A stretch of 37,434 nt of DNA from a virus: positions 1 to 37,434 of the IMG/VR virus record IMGVR_UViG_3300035142_000018, one strand, 5' to 3'. Below the pieces are notes generated by a model. That model saw only the letters and a list, made by a program, of their open reading frames with translations. It had not been told where the DNA came from and did no database searches. This document shows positions 1-5,856 of this stretch, one piece after another. Numbering within the stretch: the first letter of the stretch is position 1; every line of letters begins with the position of its first letter. Position numbers and translations under genes: made by a program.

Positions 1-127
1 CTGCGTCTCCGTTTCCACCAATGAGAGTAATTGCGAGGGATTTAAGCTGTTCAAGTTCTGCATCGGTTAACTCGCTGACTGATTTGACAGTGCGGTTATT
101 CACATTGACAGTAGATTCTTTAGGCAC
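1..127. repeat. terminal direct repeat (left copy)
   Basis: Bases 1-127 are identical to 37308-37434. The terS and terL reading frames continue correctly when the two ends are joined, so the molecule is circular or circularly permuted. A length of 127 equals a common maximum assembly k-mer, so this is probably an assembly overlap and not a packaged terminal repeat. Confidence 0.95.
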
Positions 128-289
128 AAATGAAGACATGGCCTTAAGCGTTTCAAGGGGCTTTTCTTCTAGTTGCTGCTTGATAATAGTGGATAATGGT
201 TTTCCGCCATTCTCTAGCTGTTTTACAGCCATAATGAATCCACTACGGATCATTGGTGCTATGTCTTTTGCGCCTTTTGGTCTAGCCAT
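1..289 (-). CDS. terS: terminase small subunit, N-terminal part (gene crosses the circle junction)
   Basis: ATG at 289 begins MARPKGAKDIAPMIRSG. Read across the joined ends, the frame closes at a TGA at 37267-37269, giving 109 residues. The small subunit recognises phage DNA and hands it to the large subunit for packaging. The assignment rests mainly on position directly upstream of terL, small size and a basic N-terminus of the MARPKG type seen in many phage small terminases. The C-terminal portion is acidic. It is the first gene after a strong promoter and hairpin (417-336), so it opens the late operon. The ribosome binding site is weak. No structural motif is decisive, so the name is likely rather than proven. 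Confidence 0.65.
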   Translation of the reverse strand, partial: MARPKGAKDIAPMIRSGFIMAVKQLENGGKPLSTIIKQQLEEKPLETLKAMSSFVPKESTVNVNNRTVKSVSELTDAELEQLKSLAITLIGGNGDA

Positions 290-335
290 AATTCTTACTT
301 AACTAAGTTATTGATTTTACTTATATCTCACGCAT

Positions 336-366
336 TAGAAAGCCCCGCAGATTTCTCGTTGGGGCT
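336..366 (-). terminator. hairpin between late promoter and terS (tR'-like)
   Basis: On the minus strand AGCCCC pairs with GGGGCT around a 14-base loop, followed by TTTCT. The T-run is short, so intrinsic termination would be weak or conditional. It sits about 45-70 bases downstream of the predicted start of the 417-444 promoter and before terS, the position of a Q-controlled terminator in lambdoid phages. Confidence 0.6.
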
Positions 367-416
367 TGGAGGAACATACTGTGGATATGCTAGAGGCAAT
401 TACACCTCATAAGACA

Positions 417-444
417 ATTGTAGACGGCCTTTTTGGGTTGTCAA
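417..444 (-). promoter_or_regulatory. strong sigma-70-type late promoter (pR'-like)
   Basis: Minus strand: TTGACA (439-444), a 16-base spacer, and TACAAT (417-422), near-consensus for sigma-70. The -35 box overlaps the stop codon of the HNH gene. It is the only promoter-like sequence I see before terS and is followed by a hairpin, so it probably drives the late operon under antitermination. Confidence 0.75.
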
Positions 445-1103
445 GGGGTGAACCTGTTGCCTTTACGAAAATTTAAACTAGCTGGAATTATCTCTAGATT
501 TTCCGGCACATGCAATCCGCAAACTTGCCTACCTTGCAGTGGAATCACATGATCCACATGAAACGGGCCGTCCGGTAGGTTTTGCTTATTTAAGCGATCT
601 CTTTCTGCATATATTCTACCGATAACATCAAAATCCACCCACAGAGGGGTAGCATCCCTTAACCGAGCTTGGCGTTTTGCTGAATGATACTGGCAAATAC
701 TCGAATACTCTTTGAGCTTTTTCCGCCTTTCTAAATACCTCTTCACAGCAATTATGGCTACAGGCATCATGTAACCACTATTTGTTTCGATTGGCTCCCA
801 CCATTGGCTTTGCCAATATTCTTTCATGGTTTTCTTGTATTCAATAGCGAAACTGTCTGTTTGTGTCAAACGGCGCAATTTTTCGTGTTTTTTTAGTTCT
901 TCCTGTATTTTGTACAAAGATAACTGCTTTTGTATTTGCGCTGCCTCAATTTGCTCTTTTTTATAACGCTGCTCTGCCTTTCTGCGCTTTTCCCGATTTT
1001 GTCGTCGAACATGCTCTGGCTTTTTTGCCTTTCTACTGTGATTATTTTTTCTGACTTTTTTCGGTTGCAGTAAAATAATATTGAGCGCGTCCTGTATTTC
1101 CAT
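441..1103 (-). CDS. HNH endonuclease-like protein
   Basis: 220 residues. The C-terminal part carries an HNH-type core: HVDHVIPL around residue 182, then a VPENLEIIPASLNFRKGNR stretch that supplies the remaining metal-site residues. The N-terminal 75 residues are very rich in K, R, Q and E and look like a basic coiled segment that could bind DNA. It overlaps the Q-like gene by TGATG and its stop lies in the late promoter. HNH proteins next to terminases can assist cos or headful cleavage; others are selfish homing enzymes. The sequence does not distinguish these, but the location next to terS makes a packaging role plausible. Confidence 0.75.
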   Translation of the reverse strand: MEIQDALNIILLQPKKVRKNNHSRKAKKPEHVRRQNREKRRKAEQRYKKEQIEAAQIQKQLSLYKIQEELKKHEKLRRLTQTDSFAIEYKKTMKEYWQSQWWEPIETNSGYMMPVAIIAVKRYLERRKKLKEYSSICQYHSAKRQARLRDATPLWVDFDVIGRIYAERDRLNKQNLPDGPFHVDHVIPLQGRQVCGLHVPENLEIIPASLNFRKGNRFTP

Positions 1104-1492
1104 CAGACATCCGCCTTCCTTGAGGAAAAGCGGAAATATTCGCTCATATCATAAGCACCTTCCAAATAATTCTTTCCATCGCGAATTAACTCCCAGTATG
1201 TCGTCAATGACACTTTCATAATTAAAGCCCTGACATTATCCGGTTCGTTTTCGAAATGCCTTAATTCATAAGCCCTAAAAACTGGATATTTATTTTTCCT
1301 CAATTTGTTCATAGCTTCATTTATCACACCAAGACTAGCTGGCATGTGACAGGTGGGGGTAGGATTAGACTTTACCCCAGTCCCTACCGGCTCCCGCCAA
1401 TCACACGAAGCTTTGTACCCCAACCCCCCGGATTTGTTCTTTTCTGTGATTTCAAACCAGTCAGCCAGATCTTTCTCAATGTCTCGCTTCAC
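1103..1492 (-). CDS. antiterminator Q-like protein
   Basis: 129 residues if started at GTG 1492, which has a GGGAGG site six bases upstream; an ATG at 1546 would add 18 residues but has poorer signals. The layout resembles phage antitermination Q proteins: an N-terminal D-x2-L-x-D-W segment, a GGLGYKAS motif, then a helical C-terminal half (INEAMNKLRKN, VRALIMKVSLTTYWELIRDG) resembling a sigma-4-like helix-turn-helix. The position, just upstream of the terS promoter and hairpin, is where Q belongs. The call is from motif likeness and context, not a confirmed family match. Confidence 0.5.
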   Translation of the reverse strand: MKRDIEKDLADWFEITEKNKSGGLGYKASCDWREPVGTGVKSNPTPTCHMPASLGVINEAMNKLRKNKYPVFRAYELRHFENEPDNVRALIMKVSLTTYWELIRDGKNYLEGAYDMSEYFRFSSRKADV

Positions 1493-1676
1493 TCTCAGCC
1501 TCCCGAAGTCTGGATATATATTCCGCAAATTCATCAGGCGATTCATTTACCCAGTGTTCGATTGCTAAATGCTGGCCAAGAAGAGACACAATAAAATTGT
1601 CGTAATCGCTCAACCTTTCACCCTCGCTATGCCGAAAAGAGGCTTTATAACCCAATCCACCGGAGTCGCGTTTCAT
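1476..1676 (-). CDS. small protein sharing the SGGLGYKAS motif
   Basis: 66 residues from ATG 1676, which overlaps the preceding stop as ATGA. It carries SGGLGYKAS near its N-terminus, the same motif as the following Q-like protein, then an acidic helical tail. It could be a partial duplication of the Q-like gene or a partner protein. It overlaps that gene by 17 bases. Function is not recognised. Confidence 0.65.
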   Translation of the reverse strand: MKRDSGGLGYKASFRHSEGERLSDYDNFIVSLLGQHLAIEHWVNESPDEFAEYISRLREAESEARH

Positions 1677-1903
1677 ATAATAAACCCGCCTTTCGCATCT
1701 CTTACCCATAAAGGGCTGATCCCTATACTTCCTTGCAAAATCATTGACGCTTCTTTAGTGATTTCTTCAGGCGTTAATAATGCGCTTGGCATGATTATCT
1801 TTTTCTCAGGCGGTACATATATCCGCATAATATTTTCAGCTTTTACAATAGCCGGAGCCATACCAGTCGCTAATATGGCTTTTAGAAAGTCTCTGCGCTT
1901 CAT
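1673..1903 (-). CDS. small protein with twin-arginine signal peptide
   Basis: 76 residues from ATG 1903, overlapping the upstream stop by ATGA. The N-terminus MKRRDFLKAILATGMAPAIV is a textbook twin-arginine signal: an S/K-R-R-x-F-L-K motif, a short hydrophobic stretch and a likely VKA cleavage point near residue 22. The rest is short with a PEKKIIMPSALLTPEE segment. The Tat system exports folded proteins across the inner membrane. Similar tiny Tat-signal proteins occur in some phages, but the role is unknown. Confidence 0.75.
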   Translation of the reverse strand: MKRRDFLKAILATGMAPAIVKAENIMRIYVPPEKKIIMPSALLTPEEITKEASMILQGSIGISPLWVRDAKGGFII

Positions 1904-2037
1904 ATCGTAGCCGCCCAAATAGTCGAGTTAATAGCACCTATAGCAATCCAAATCTGGCTTTTTATGCTCTTGTCTCCTGAAAAACTGTGGTACGCAGCAA
2001 ACAGTAACCAGATTAATGCTAAACCGACATTTATCAT
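1900..2037 (-). CDS. 45-residue small membrane protein
   Basis: ATG 2037 to TGA 1900, overlapping both neighbours by ATGA. Two hydrophobic segments (INVGLALIWLLFAAY and IWIAIGAINSTIWAATI) are separated by a short polar loop, so it is probably a two-helix inner-membrane hairpin. The coupled overlaps support real translation. Function is unknown. Confidence 0.65.
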   Translation of the reverse strand: MINVGLALIWLLFAAYHSFSGDKSIKSQIWIAIGAINSTIWAATI

Positions 2038-2168
2038 CCCATCACCCAAGCAATCAAAAGACCTATAGAAATAAAAACACTAAAATCAATTACTGCATCT
2101 AGCATACCTAAACCACTGGACTTAAAATATTCGTTGCCAGATAACTTACAGTAAATATATCTAATCAT
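2034..2168 (-). CDS. 44-residue small membrane protein
   Basis: ATG 2168 with an excellent GGAGGCGAGGA site just upstream; TGA overlaps the next ATG as ATGA. Polar N-terminal half and one hydrophobic C-terminal helix (AVIDFSVFISIGLLIAWVMG). Probably a single-pass membrane peptide. Function is unknown. Confidence 0.65.
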   Translation of the reverse strand: MIRYIYCKLSGNEYFKSSGLGMLDAVIDFSVFISIGLLIAWVMG

Positions 2169-2334
2169 TCCTCGCCTCCACATAAAAATGCGTACGCTGT
2201 TTTTGCCCTTTGACCCTCGCCATTGCCTTTAAAACCAACCTCGCCTGCTTCCTGGAAAACGTGTAACACTCCCGCTTGCCGTGACGGGCTACCCACATTC
2301 CCAGTTCTGGGAGGTGTTCTATGCCGTATTTCAT
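2161..2334 (-). CDS. 57-residue basic hypothetical protein
   Basis: ATG 2334 abuts the upstream stop (TGAATG); TAG at 2161. It contains many K and R residues (RHGKRECYTFSRKQARLVLK), suggesting nucleic-acid contact. Its end overlaps the start of the 44-residue gene and carries that gene's ribosome site. Family not recognised. Confidence 0.6.
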   Translation of the reverse strand: MKYGIEHLPELGMWVARHGKRECYTFSRKQARLVLKAMARVKGQKQRTHFYVEARND

Positions 2335-2574
2335 TCAGCAATAAGCCTTTATGTCTGGATTATCATGGACATGAGTGCTACAAGTAATCTCGGGCAAATG
2401 AAAATCAGGTCTTGTATCAGGACATGGATAACTCGGCATTAATGGCGGCGTTACTTTCGTAAACACCAACCGCAAATGCTCCTGAATCATTTTCCATTGC
2501 TCTGGTGTAGGCGGATTATCTGGATTCAGTTCCGCATACCCTTGCAGCCAGTAACAAAATTGCTCTGTATTCAT
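2335..2574 (-). CDS. conserved small phage protein (EQFCYWLQG type)
   Basis: 79 residues from ATG 2574; a GAGGGG site eight bases upstream favours this start over ATG 2580. It begins MNTEQFCYWLQGYAEL and continues with a PTPEQWKMIQEHLRLVFTK segment. From memory, this pattern recurs in many gammaproteobacterial phages as a protein of unknown function. The C-terminal third is proline- and histidine-rich and probably unstructured. Confidence 0.75.
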   Translation of the reverse strand: MNTEQFCYWLQGYAELNPDNPPTPEQWKMIQEHLRLVFTKVTPPLMPSYPCPDTRPDFHLPEITCSTHVHDNPDIKAYC

Positions 2575-2576
2575 AA

Positions 2577-2759
2577 TCATTTCCCCTCGAAATGCTCTGG
2601 TACATCACGCCACGGACCCCAGCCACGACGAAAAAAACCGTCTTGATCCTTTTCATTGTAAAAACGAAACTGCAATACCCGCTCTTTCTCATATTCCGGA
2701 TCTTGGTAAATATCCAGAATTTTCATTTTCTTTCTTGTGGTCCATCGTAACTCTATCAT
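2577..2759 (-). CDS. 60-residue hypothetical protein
   Basis: ATG 2759 follows a strong AAGGAGGAAAA site located beside the attC-like element. Charged, with aromatic residues at the end (FFRRGWGPWRDVPEHF). It is the first gene after the PAPS-reductase-like cassette. Function is not recognised. Confidence 0.65.
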   Translation of the reverse strand: MIELRWTTRKKMKILDIYQDPEYEKERVLQFRFYNEKDQDGFFRRGWGPWRDVPEHFEGK

Positions 2760-2766
2760 TTTTCCT

Positions 2767-2820
2767 CCTTAACAGGTCGATTACAGGGACCTGTCGGCCC
2801 TGTATCTTGGCTGTTAACCG
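2767..2820 (-). repeat. attC-like element G (after the PP-loop gene)
   Basis: Minus strand, starting at the stop codon: R'' GGTTAAC; left arm GATACAGGG; 9-base loop; right arm CCCTGTAATC with one unpaired T; R' GTTAAGG. The fold (outer AAC/GTT boxes, short unpaired spacers, an inner stem with one extrahelical base) is that of an integron attC site. Confidence 0.6.
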
Positions 2821-3578
2821 TCATAGCAGCCGCATACCAACTCGGGGGTGTGGCTGTACTCATCGTCAAACATCTCGCCATTTGCCAGCAGATCGCGCCA
2901 GGCAAAGTTCCTGCCCAACCCTTTCACGCTGGTCAATTCCGCGTTTGCTTCCATCGCCAGTGCGCGTTCAATCAGTTCCGGGTGAGTGTGTGCCAGTTGA
3001 CGGATCTCGCTCGGCTTGCTACTGGGGCAGAAGTAGCAGGCGCTCTTACCTGGGGGGCAGAGTCCCACTTCGTCTATGGTGTCCAGGCACTCTTCCCGGC
3101 CCATGTCCCACTCAACAAGTGGGTACTCATATTGGTACTTCTTGTCCTCGGGAATCTTGGCGCGGTGATCCTCATCAGCGTCATATCCGATCAGTTTTGT
3201 TATCTTCCGGCCTGCTGCCCATTCATCCTTTGCGGGTTGCCAGTTGTTTACATACTTGTCTTGGGGCTGGATCTTGTATTTCTGGCTGCATGACTTGAAG
3301 CCGTAAGCGATACTCGGAAGCATGTTTTGCTCTCTACAATTTTGCTCAAGCGTCAGAACCTCGCCATTTCGCCTCACCTTCTTAACCGTGACGATCTCAG
3401 GCATGTCATGCTCAACCAGCCACTGAGAAAACCGCTTCACATACTCAAGGGTATGGGGCTTCTCCCCGCCCGTGTCCGCGAACAGAATCAGGTCAACCTG
3501 TATGTTTCGCTTGGCGCACTCGATCAGCATTGCTGTGCTGTTGGTGCCGCCACCGTAACTTGCAATCACTAAACTCAT
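2814..3578 (-). CDS. PAPS-reductase-like PP-loop protein (adenine nucleotide alpha-hydrolase fold)
   Basis: 254 residues. The N-terminal SYGGGTNSTAML is a PP-loop that binds the phosphates of ATP in this superfamily; it replaces the usual SGGxDS. Further blocks are LFADTGGEKPHTLEYV, KSCSQKYKIQP and LIGYDADEDHR, as in phosphoadenylyl-sulfate reductase relatives. Four cysteines (KSC, GLC, SAC, YFC) could hold an iron-sulfur cluster as in DndC or TtcA relatives, but the ligand role is inferred. It lies alone between two attC-like sites, and 13-bp inverted repeats (2812-2824, 3591-3603) bracket it. Substrate unknown: sulfur chemistry on DNA, RNA or a small molecule are all possible. Confidence 0.8.
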   Translation of the reverse strand: MSLVIASYGGGTNSTAMLIECAKRNIQVDLILFADTGGEKPHTLEYVKRFSQWLVEHDMPEIVTVKKVRRNGEVLTLEQNCREQNMLPSIAYGFKSCSQKYKIQPQDKYVNNWQPAKDEWAAGRKITKLIGYDADEDHRAKIPEDKKYQYEYPLVEWDMGREECLDTIDEVGLCPPGKSACYFCPSSKPSEIRQLAHTHPELIERALAMEANAELTSVKGLGRNFAWRDLLANGEMFDDEYSHTPELVCGCYDG

Positions 3579-3594
3579 AGTCTTTCCTAAATGA

Positions 3595-3654
3595 CGGTTA
3601 ACAATGCGCGTCTCACCGACCTCGTACCTCGGCGGGTGCGCTCGTCCGTTATAT
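3595..3654 (-). repeat. attC-like element C (before the PP-loop gene)
   Basis: Minus strand, starting at the stop of the HTH gene: R'' ATATAAC, an imperfect GC-rich inner fold, R' GTTAACC. The two outer boxes of this one element match poorly beyond TAAC/GTTA, but each matches the box at the far end of its neighbouring gene, as recombination inside an attC would produce. Confidence 0.55.
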
Positions 3655-3855
3655 TTCCCTCGCAGCCATGAGTTGCGCGAGAGCTCGTTTACTTAAAAGC
3701 AGATGAGCCTCTACGCTGGCCACAATGTAATCAGGGACTTTTCCGCGAGTCCCCCAGCCCTTGTATGTACTAAGCCCGACCTTTAAAAGTCTGGCCATCT
3801 GCGCCTCTGTCAGGCTTAGCTTTTGCCGGGCCTCGTTTAAGTCATCCCAGTTCAT
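3649..3855 (-). CDS. small helix-turn-helix protein
   Basis: 68 residues: WDDLNEARQKLSLTEAQMARLLKVGLSTYKGW has the A-x-L-L-x-V-x3-T-Y-x2-W pattern of a Cro/XRE or YdaS-type helix-turn-helix. The ATG overlaps the upstream stop as ATGA. A DNA-binding regulator is likely, but its operator is not known. Its stop forms the left box of an attC-like element. Confidence 0.65.
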   Translation of the reverse strand: MNWDDLNEARQKLSLTEAQMARLLKVGLSTYKGWGTRGKVPDYIVASVEAHLLLSKRALAQLMAAREI

Positions 3856-4055
3856 CCCAGCAGGCCAACTGGATCGCTATCGGTTGTGTATGAATTTTCG
3901 CTACATTCGATCAGGTATTTGCCGTTTTTGCTTTCTGGGTACTGCTCTTTGATCTGGTCAATAGTCATTTCTGTCTCAACTTCTTGTCCAGGTGCATACT
4001 CAACTGTCCAGTCCTGAGTGCTGCTGCTGTATTCCCAAATGGTTACTGTATTCAT
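3852..4055 (-). CDS. 67-residue acidic hypothetical protein
   Basis: ATG 4055 follows an AAGGAGAAACAAC site. Polar and acidic, with no recognisable domain. It is the first gene after the promoter at 4105-4133 and is coupled by ATGA to the HTH gene, so the two form a small transcription unit inside one cassette. Confidence 0.65.
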   Translation of the reverse strand: MNTVTIWEYSSSTQDWTVEYAPGQEVETEMTIDQIKEQYPESKNGKYLIECSENSYTTDSDPVGLLG

Positions 4056-4104
4056 GTTGTTTCTCCTTGTTTTGGCTTGGCTTCATTGCCTCCCCTTGAC
4101 TAAT

Positions 4105-4133
4105 AATATAGTACTCATTGCGTACCACGTCAA
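4105..4133 (-). promoter_or_regulatory. sigma-70-type promoter inside a cassette
   Basis: Minus strand: TTGACG (4128-4133), exactly 17 bases, TATATT (4105-4110). An 8-bp inverted repeat (CCCTTGAC 4093-4100 and GTCAAGGG 4129-4136) and a GTAC-N7-GTAC repeat overlap it and may form an operator. It begins directly after the R' box of the preceding attC-like element. Confidence 0.75.
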
Positions 4134-4139
4134 GGGTAA

Positions 4140-4203
4140 ATATAACAATAATTTCAAGCGAGATCGTCGATCCGCTCCGACCCCTTAAATTTCTCCGTTA
4201 TAT
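4140..4203 (-). repeat. attC-like element B
   Basis: Minus strand, from the stop of the 71-residue gene: R'' ATATAAC and R' GTTATAT are perfectly complementary. The inner arms AATTTAAG and CTTGAAATT pair with one extra C. A variable GC-rich centre lies between. This is the most symmetric of the attC-like elements. Confidence 0.6.
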
Positions 4204-4413
4204 TTCTCCGCACTTGACTTTAAGGCGGCGAATTTCTTTACTCTGTTTCATCACATAATCAAACCACTTATTTTTAATCGGTCGTTTCGACCTATAAATA
4301 GGCGCGGCTTCTTCCTTTTTCCGCATTTCTACAATCTCCCAGTTTTCGCGCAGTGCTACCCTCTGGTTATGTATCCTTTTTTCAAGTTTCTTTATGTAGT
4401 CGTCTTTATTCAT
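4198..4413 (-). CDS. 71-residue basic hypothetical protein
   Basis: ATG 4413, stop TAA within the attC-like element. Strongly charged, mostly helical (DDYIKKLEKRIHNQRVALREN and KQSKEIRRLKVK). It stands alone between two attC-like elements, with 10-bp inverted ends GTTATATTTC (4197-4206) and its complement (4418-4427). Function is not recognised. Confidence 0.65.
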   Translation of the reverse strand: MNKDDYIKKLEKRIHNQRVALRENWEIVEMRKKEEAAPIYRSKRPIKNKWFDYVMKQSKEIRRLKVKCGEI

Positions 4414-4420
4414 AATCGAA

Positions 4421-4491
4421 ATATAACAAGTAGGTTAAGCCGCCTCTGGCTCGGGCTTCGCTACGCTCAACCGCTTACCTTGGCGTTAATC
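4421..4491 (-). repeat. attC-like element A
   Basis: Minus strand: R'' GATTAAC (carrying the stop of the small zinc protein), left arm GGTAAGC, right arm GCTTAACC with one extra T, R' GTTATAT. Unpaired 5-base spacers lie on both sides. The right half (GCGGCTTAAC, five bases, GTTA) closely resembles the right half of class 1 integron 59-base elements. Confidence 0.6.
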
Positions 4492-4662
4492 TTCCAAATC
4501 TTCATATTCTCCGCTGCCTGGTAAATACACGAACCTGACACACGGATAAGGCCAGTTATCCCCATAACCCAACGCGCATTTCTTGTCTCTCCTGTTGTGT
4601 TGACAGGATAGGCAGGTCAGATCATTGGTAGCTTTCGAATTCCAAACGTCCGGTTTCCCCAT
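4486..4662 (-). CDS. 58-residue cysteine-rich (zinc-binding) protein
   Basis: ATG 4662 lies behind an AAGGAG-rich leader and inside the end of the NinG-like gene (41-base overlap, other frame). TCLSCQHNRRDKKCALG plus a later C in YPCVRF gives a C-x2-C, C, C pattern that could bind zinc. The tail is acidic (GEYEDLED). Family not recognised. Confidence 0.6.
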   Translation of the reverse strand: MGKPDVWNSKATNDLTCLSCQHNRRDKKCALGYGDNWPYPCVRFVYLPGSGEYEDLED

Positions 4663-5041
4663 TTGCCCTTTTCTCCTTCATGATTTTTAGTTGCTTCCTA
4701 TACCAGGCCGCAATTTCTTTTTCTTCCAGCTTTGACACTTTTACCATTGAATCTCTTTTCTCCCTCAGAAGCTCTATATGCCCCTCTCCCAATAAATCCT
4801 CTATCCACTTCCCTGAATCAGCAGGATTACCCCCGTACCAGCTATGACACCCGTAGCAGAGCGCTTGCGCATTATCGCCAGCCCACCGGATTGTCCTGAA
4901 ACGTCTTGAGAAGATATGGCTACAGTGAAGTCCCATAGAATTTTCTTCATGTTGCTTATCGCATTTCTCACACTTCCACCCTGCCCTTTCTCTGACGCAT
5001 TTTGAAAATGCTTGGTCTGCTGGTTTAGCTTTTGTCTTCAT
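4622..5041 (-). CDS. NinG/Rap-like HNH recombination protein
   Basis: 139 residues. C-x2-C (CEKCDKQ), then LHCSHIFSRRFRTIRW and ALCYGCHSWYGGNPADS give the zinc-finger HNH layout of NinG-type proteins, which assist phage recombination as junction-processing nucleases. A basic coiled C-terminal third follows. ATGA overlap with the upstream gene. A general HNH nuclease is the alternative. Confidence 0.65.
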   Translation of the reverse strand: MKTKAKPADQAFSKCVRERAGWKCEKCDKQHEENSMGLHCSHIFSRRFRTIRWAGDNAQALCYGCHSWYGGNPADSGKWIEDLLGEGHIELLREKRDSMVKVSKLEEKEIAAWYRKQLKIMKEKRANGETGRLEFESYQ

Positions 5042-5229
5042 GCGTCACCGTCTAGCACCCAATCTTGTTGATAATTACAAAAAGCACAGAACAACCCAGA
5101 CTCATTCGCATGAAGAACTTTTGAAGGCACACATCCGCCGCATGTGTACGGATGCAAAGTCTCATCCGCCTGCCTTGAGTTGATCTTCTCTACCTGACTA
5201 CGATTGAATGGCGCGTAAACCTTCTTCAT
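5038..5229 (-). CDS. small zinc-ribbon protein
   Basis: 63 residues with C-x2-C twice (TCGGC and FCAFC), ending YQQDWVLDG. From memory, similar zinc-ribbon proteins with a C-terminal Q-D-W occur in many phages without a known role. GGGAGTTATAG precedes the ATG; the stop overlaps the next gene by ATGA. Confidence 0.65.
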   Translation of the reverse strand: MKKVYAPFNRSQVEKINSRQADETLHPYTCGGCVPSKVLHANESGLFCAFCNYQQDWVLDGDA

Positions 5230-5231
5230 AT

Positions 5232-5260
5232 CTATAACTCCCGCTATGCGGCATCCGCAT
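5232..5260 (-). repeat. hairpin J followed by AGCGGGAGTTATAG
   Basis: Minus strand: ATGCGG, ATG loop, CCGCAT, then AGCGGGAGTTATAG. The last part matches the right half of elements I and K, and it also serves as ribosome binding site for the zinc-ribbon gene. The left attC box is missing, so this may be a half-eroded copy. Confidence 0.45.
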
Positions 5261-5480
5261 TTCTCAATAAAGCAGCTCCCAGGCGGGATCTGACTTCACG
5301 GACATTCATCTCATTATTGAAATGACCGATTAACCTTCTCTCGCTAGTCTCTGGCGGTGCTACATCAGTAAAGTAACTGTCAAAACTGTGTTTACTGCCT
5401 ATATCAAATACAGCAATATCCCTTCCTGGCTCCGCCACCTTAATTCTATCCATTGTCATTGTGAATGCTGCTATGCTCAT
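5244..5480 (-). CDS. 78-residue hypothetical protein
   Basis: ATG 5480 with a GAGGAGATAAAA site chosen over an upstream ATG lacking one. Begins MSIAAFTMTMDRIKV; the C-terminal helix (NVREVRSRLGAALLRNADAA) is amphipathic. It follows attC-like element I. Function is not recognised. Confidence 0.6.
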   Translation of the reverse strand: MSIAAFTMTMDRIKVAEPGRDIAVFDIGSKHSFDSYFTDVAPPETSERRLIGHFNNEMNVREVRSRLGAALLRNADAA

Positions 5481-5492
5481 TTTTATCTCCTC

Positions 5493-5544
5493 TATCAACT
5501 CCCGCTAAGTAGGACGCTATGCGCCTACTAGCTATCTGTTACCC
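5493..5544 (-). repeat. attC-like element I
   Basis: Minus strand: R'' GGGTAAC, AGATA, arm GCTAGTAGG, CGC-ATA-GCG tip, arm CCTACTTAGC with one extra A, GGGA, R' GTTGATA, then AGAGGA as ribosome site. It is homologous to element K on the other strand, with compensatory changes in the stem (see findings). Confidence 0.65.
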
Positions 5545-5856
5545 ACCCACCCTTCTATTTGCATTTACTGATCGCCAGAACTCTAAAATCAATTCCTCGC
5601 GCTTTCTTTTTGCCCCTAAAGTTTCCATTTCCAGCACCGCGTTTTGATACTCGTCAACCATTTTCACGAAGGCTCGGTCTGTTTGCGCCCTAGCCTCCCT
5701 CTCTGCAACGGTTCCCTGAGCCTCTAGGAACGCCTGTGCCTTGATTATCTTGAGTCGGTGCTCTAACCCCTTTACCTGGGCTTTTGCGGCCGCGTAAGGC
5801 TCATCTGTGGACGCTAGGTTGTGTATTGCCTGCTCTGCGCGTTTTTCGTCAATCAC
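5539..5856 (-). CDS. coiled-coil hypothetical phage protein
   Basis: 105 residues from a GTG at 5856 that overlaps the upstream stop as GTGA. Almost entirely helical with heptad-like patterns and many A, E, K, R residues. Its stop begins attC-like element I. It resembles small coiled-coil proteins often found downstream of phage replication genes. Function is unknown. Confidence 0.65.
   Translation of the reverse strand: MIDEKRAEQAIHNLASTDEPYAAAKAQVKGLEHRLKIIKAQAFLEAQGTVAEREARAQTDRAFVKMVDEYQNAVLEMETLGAKRKREELILEFWRSVNANRRVGG

Noticed and set aside
2735-3572. Several plus-strand frames opposite the PP-loop gene
   Set aside because: They are shadows of the conserved minus-strand gene, cysteine- and arginine-rich without any motif.
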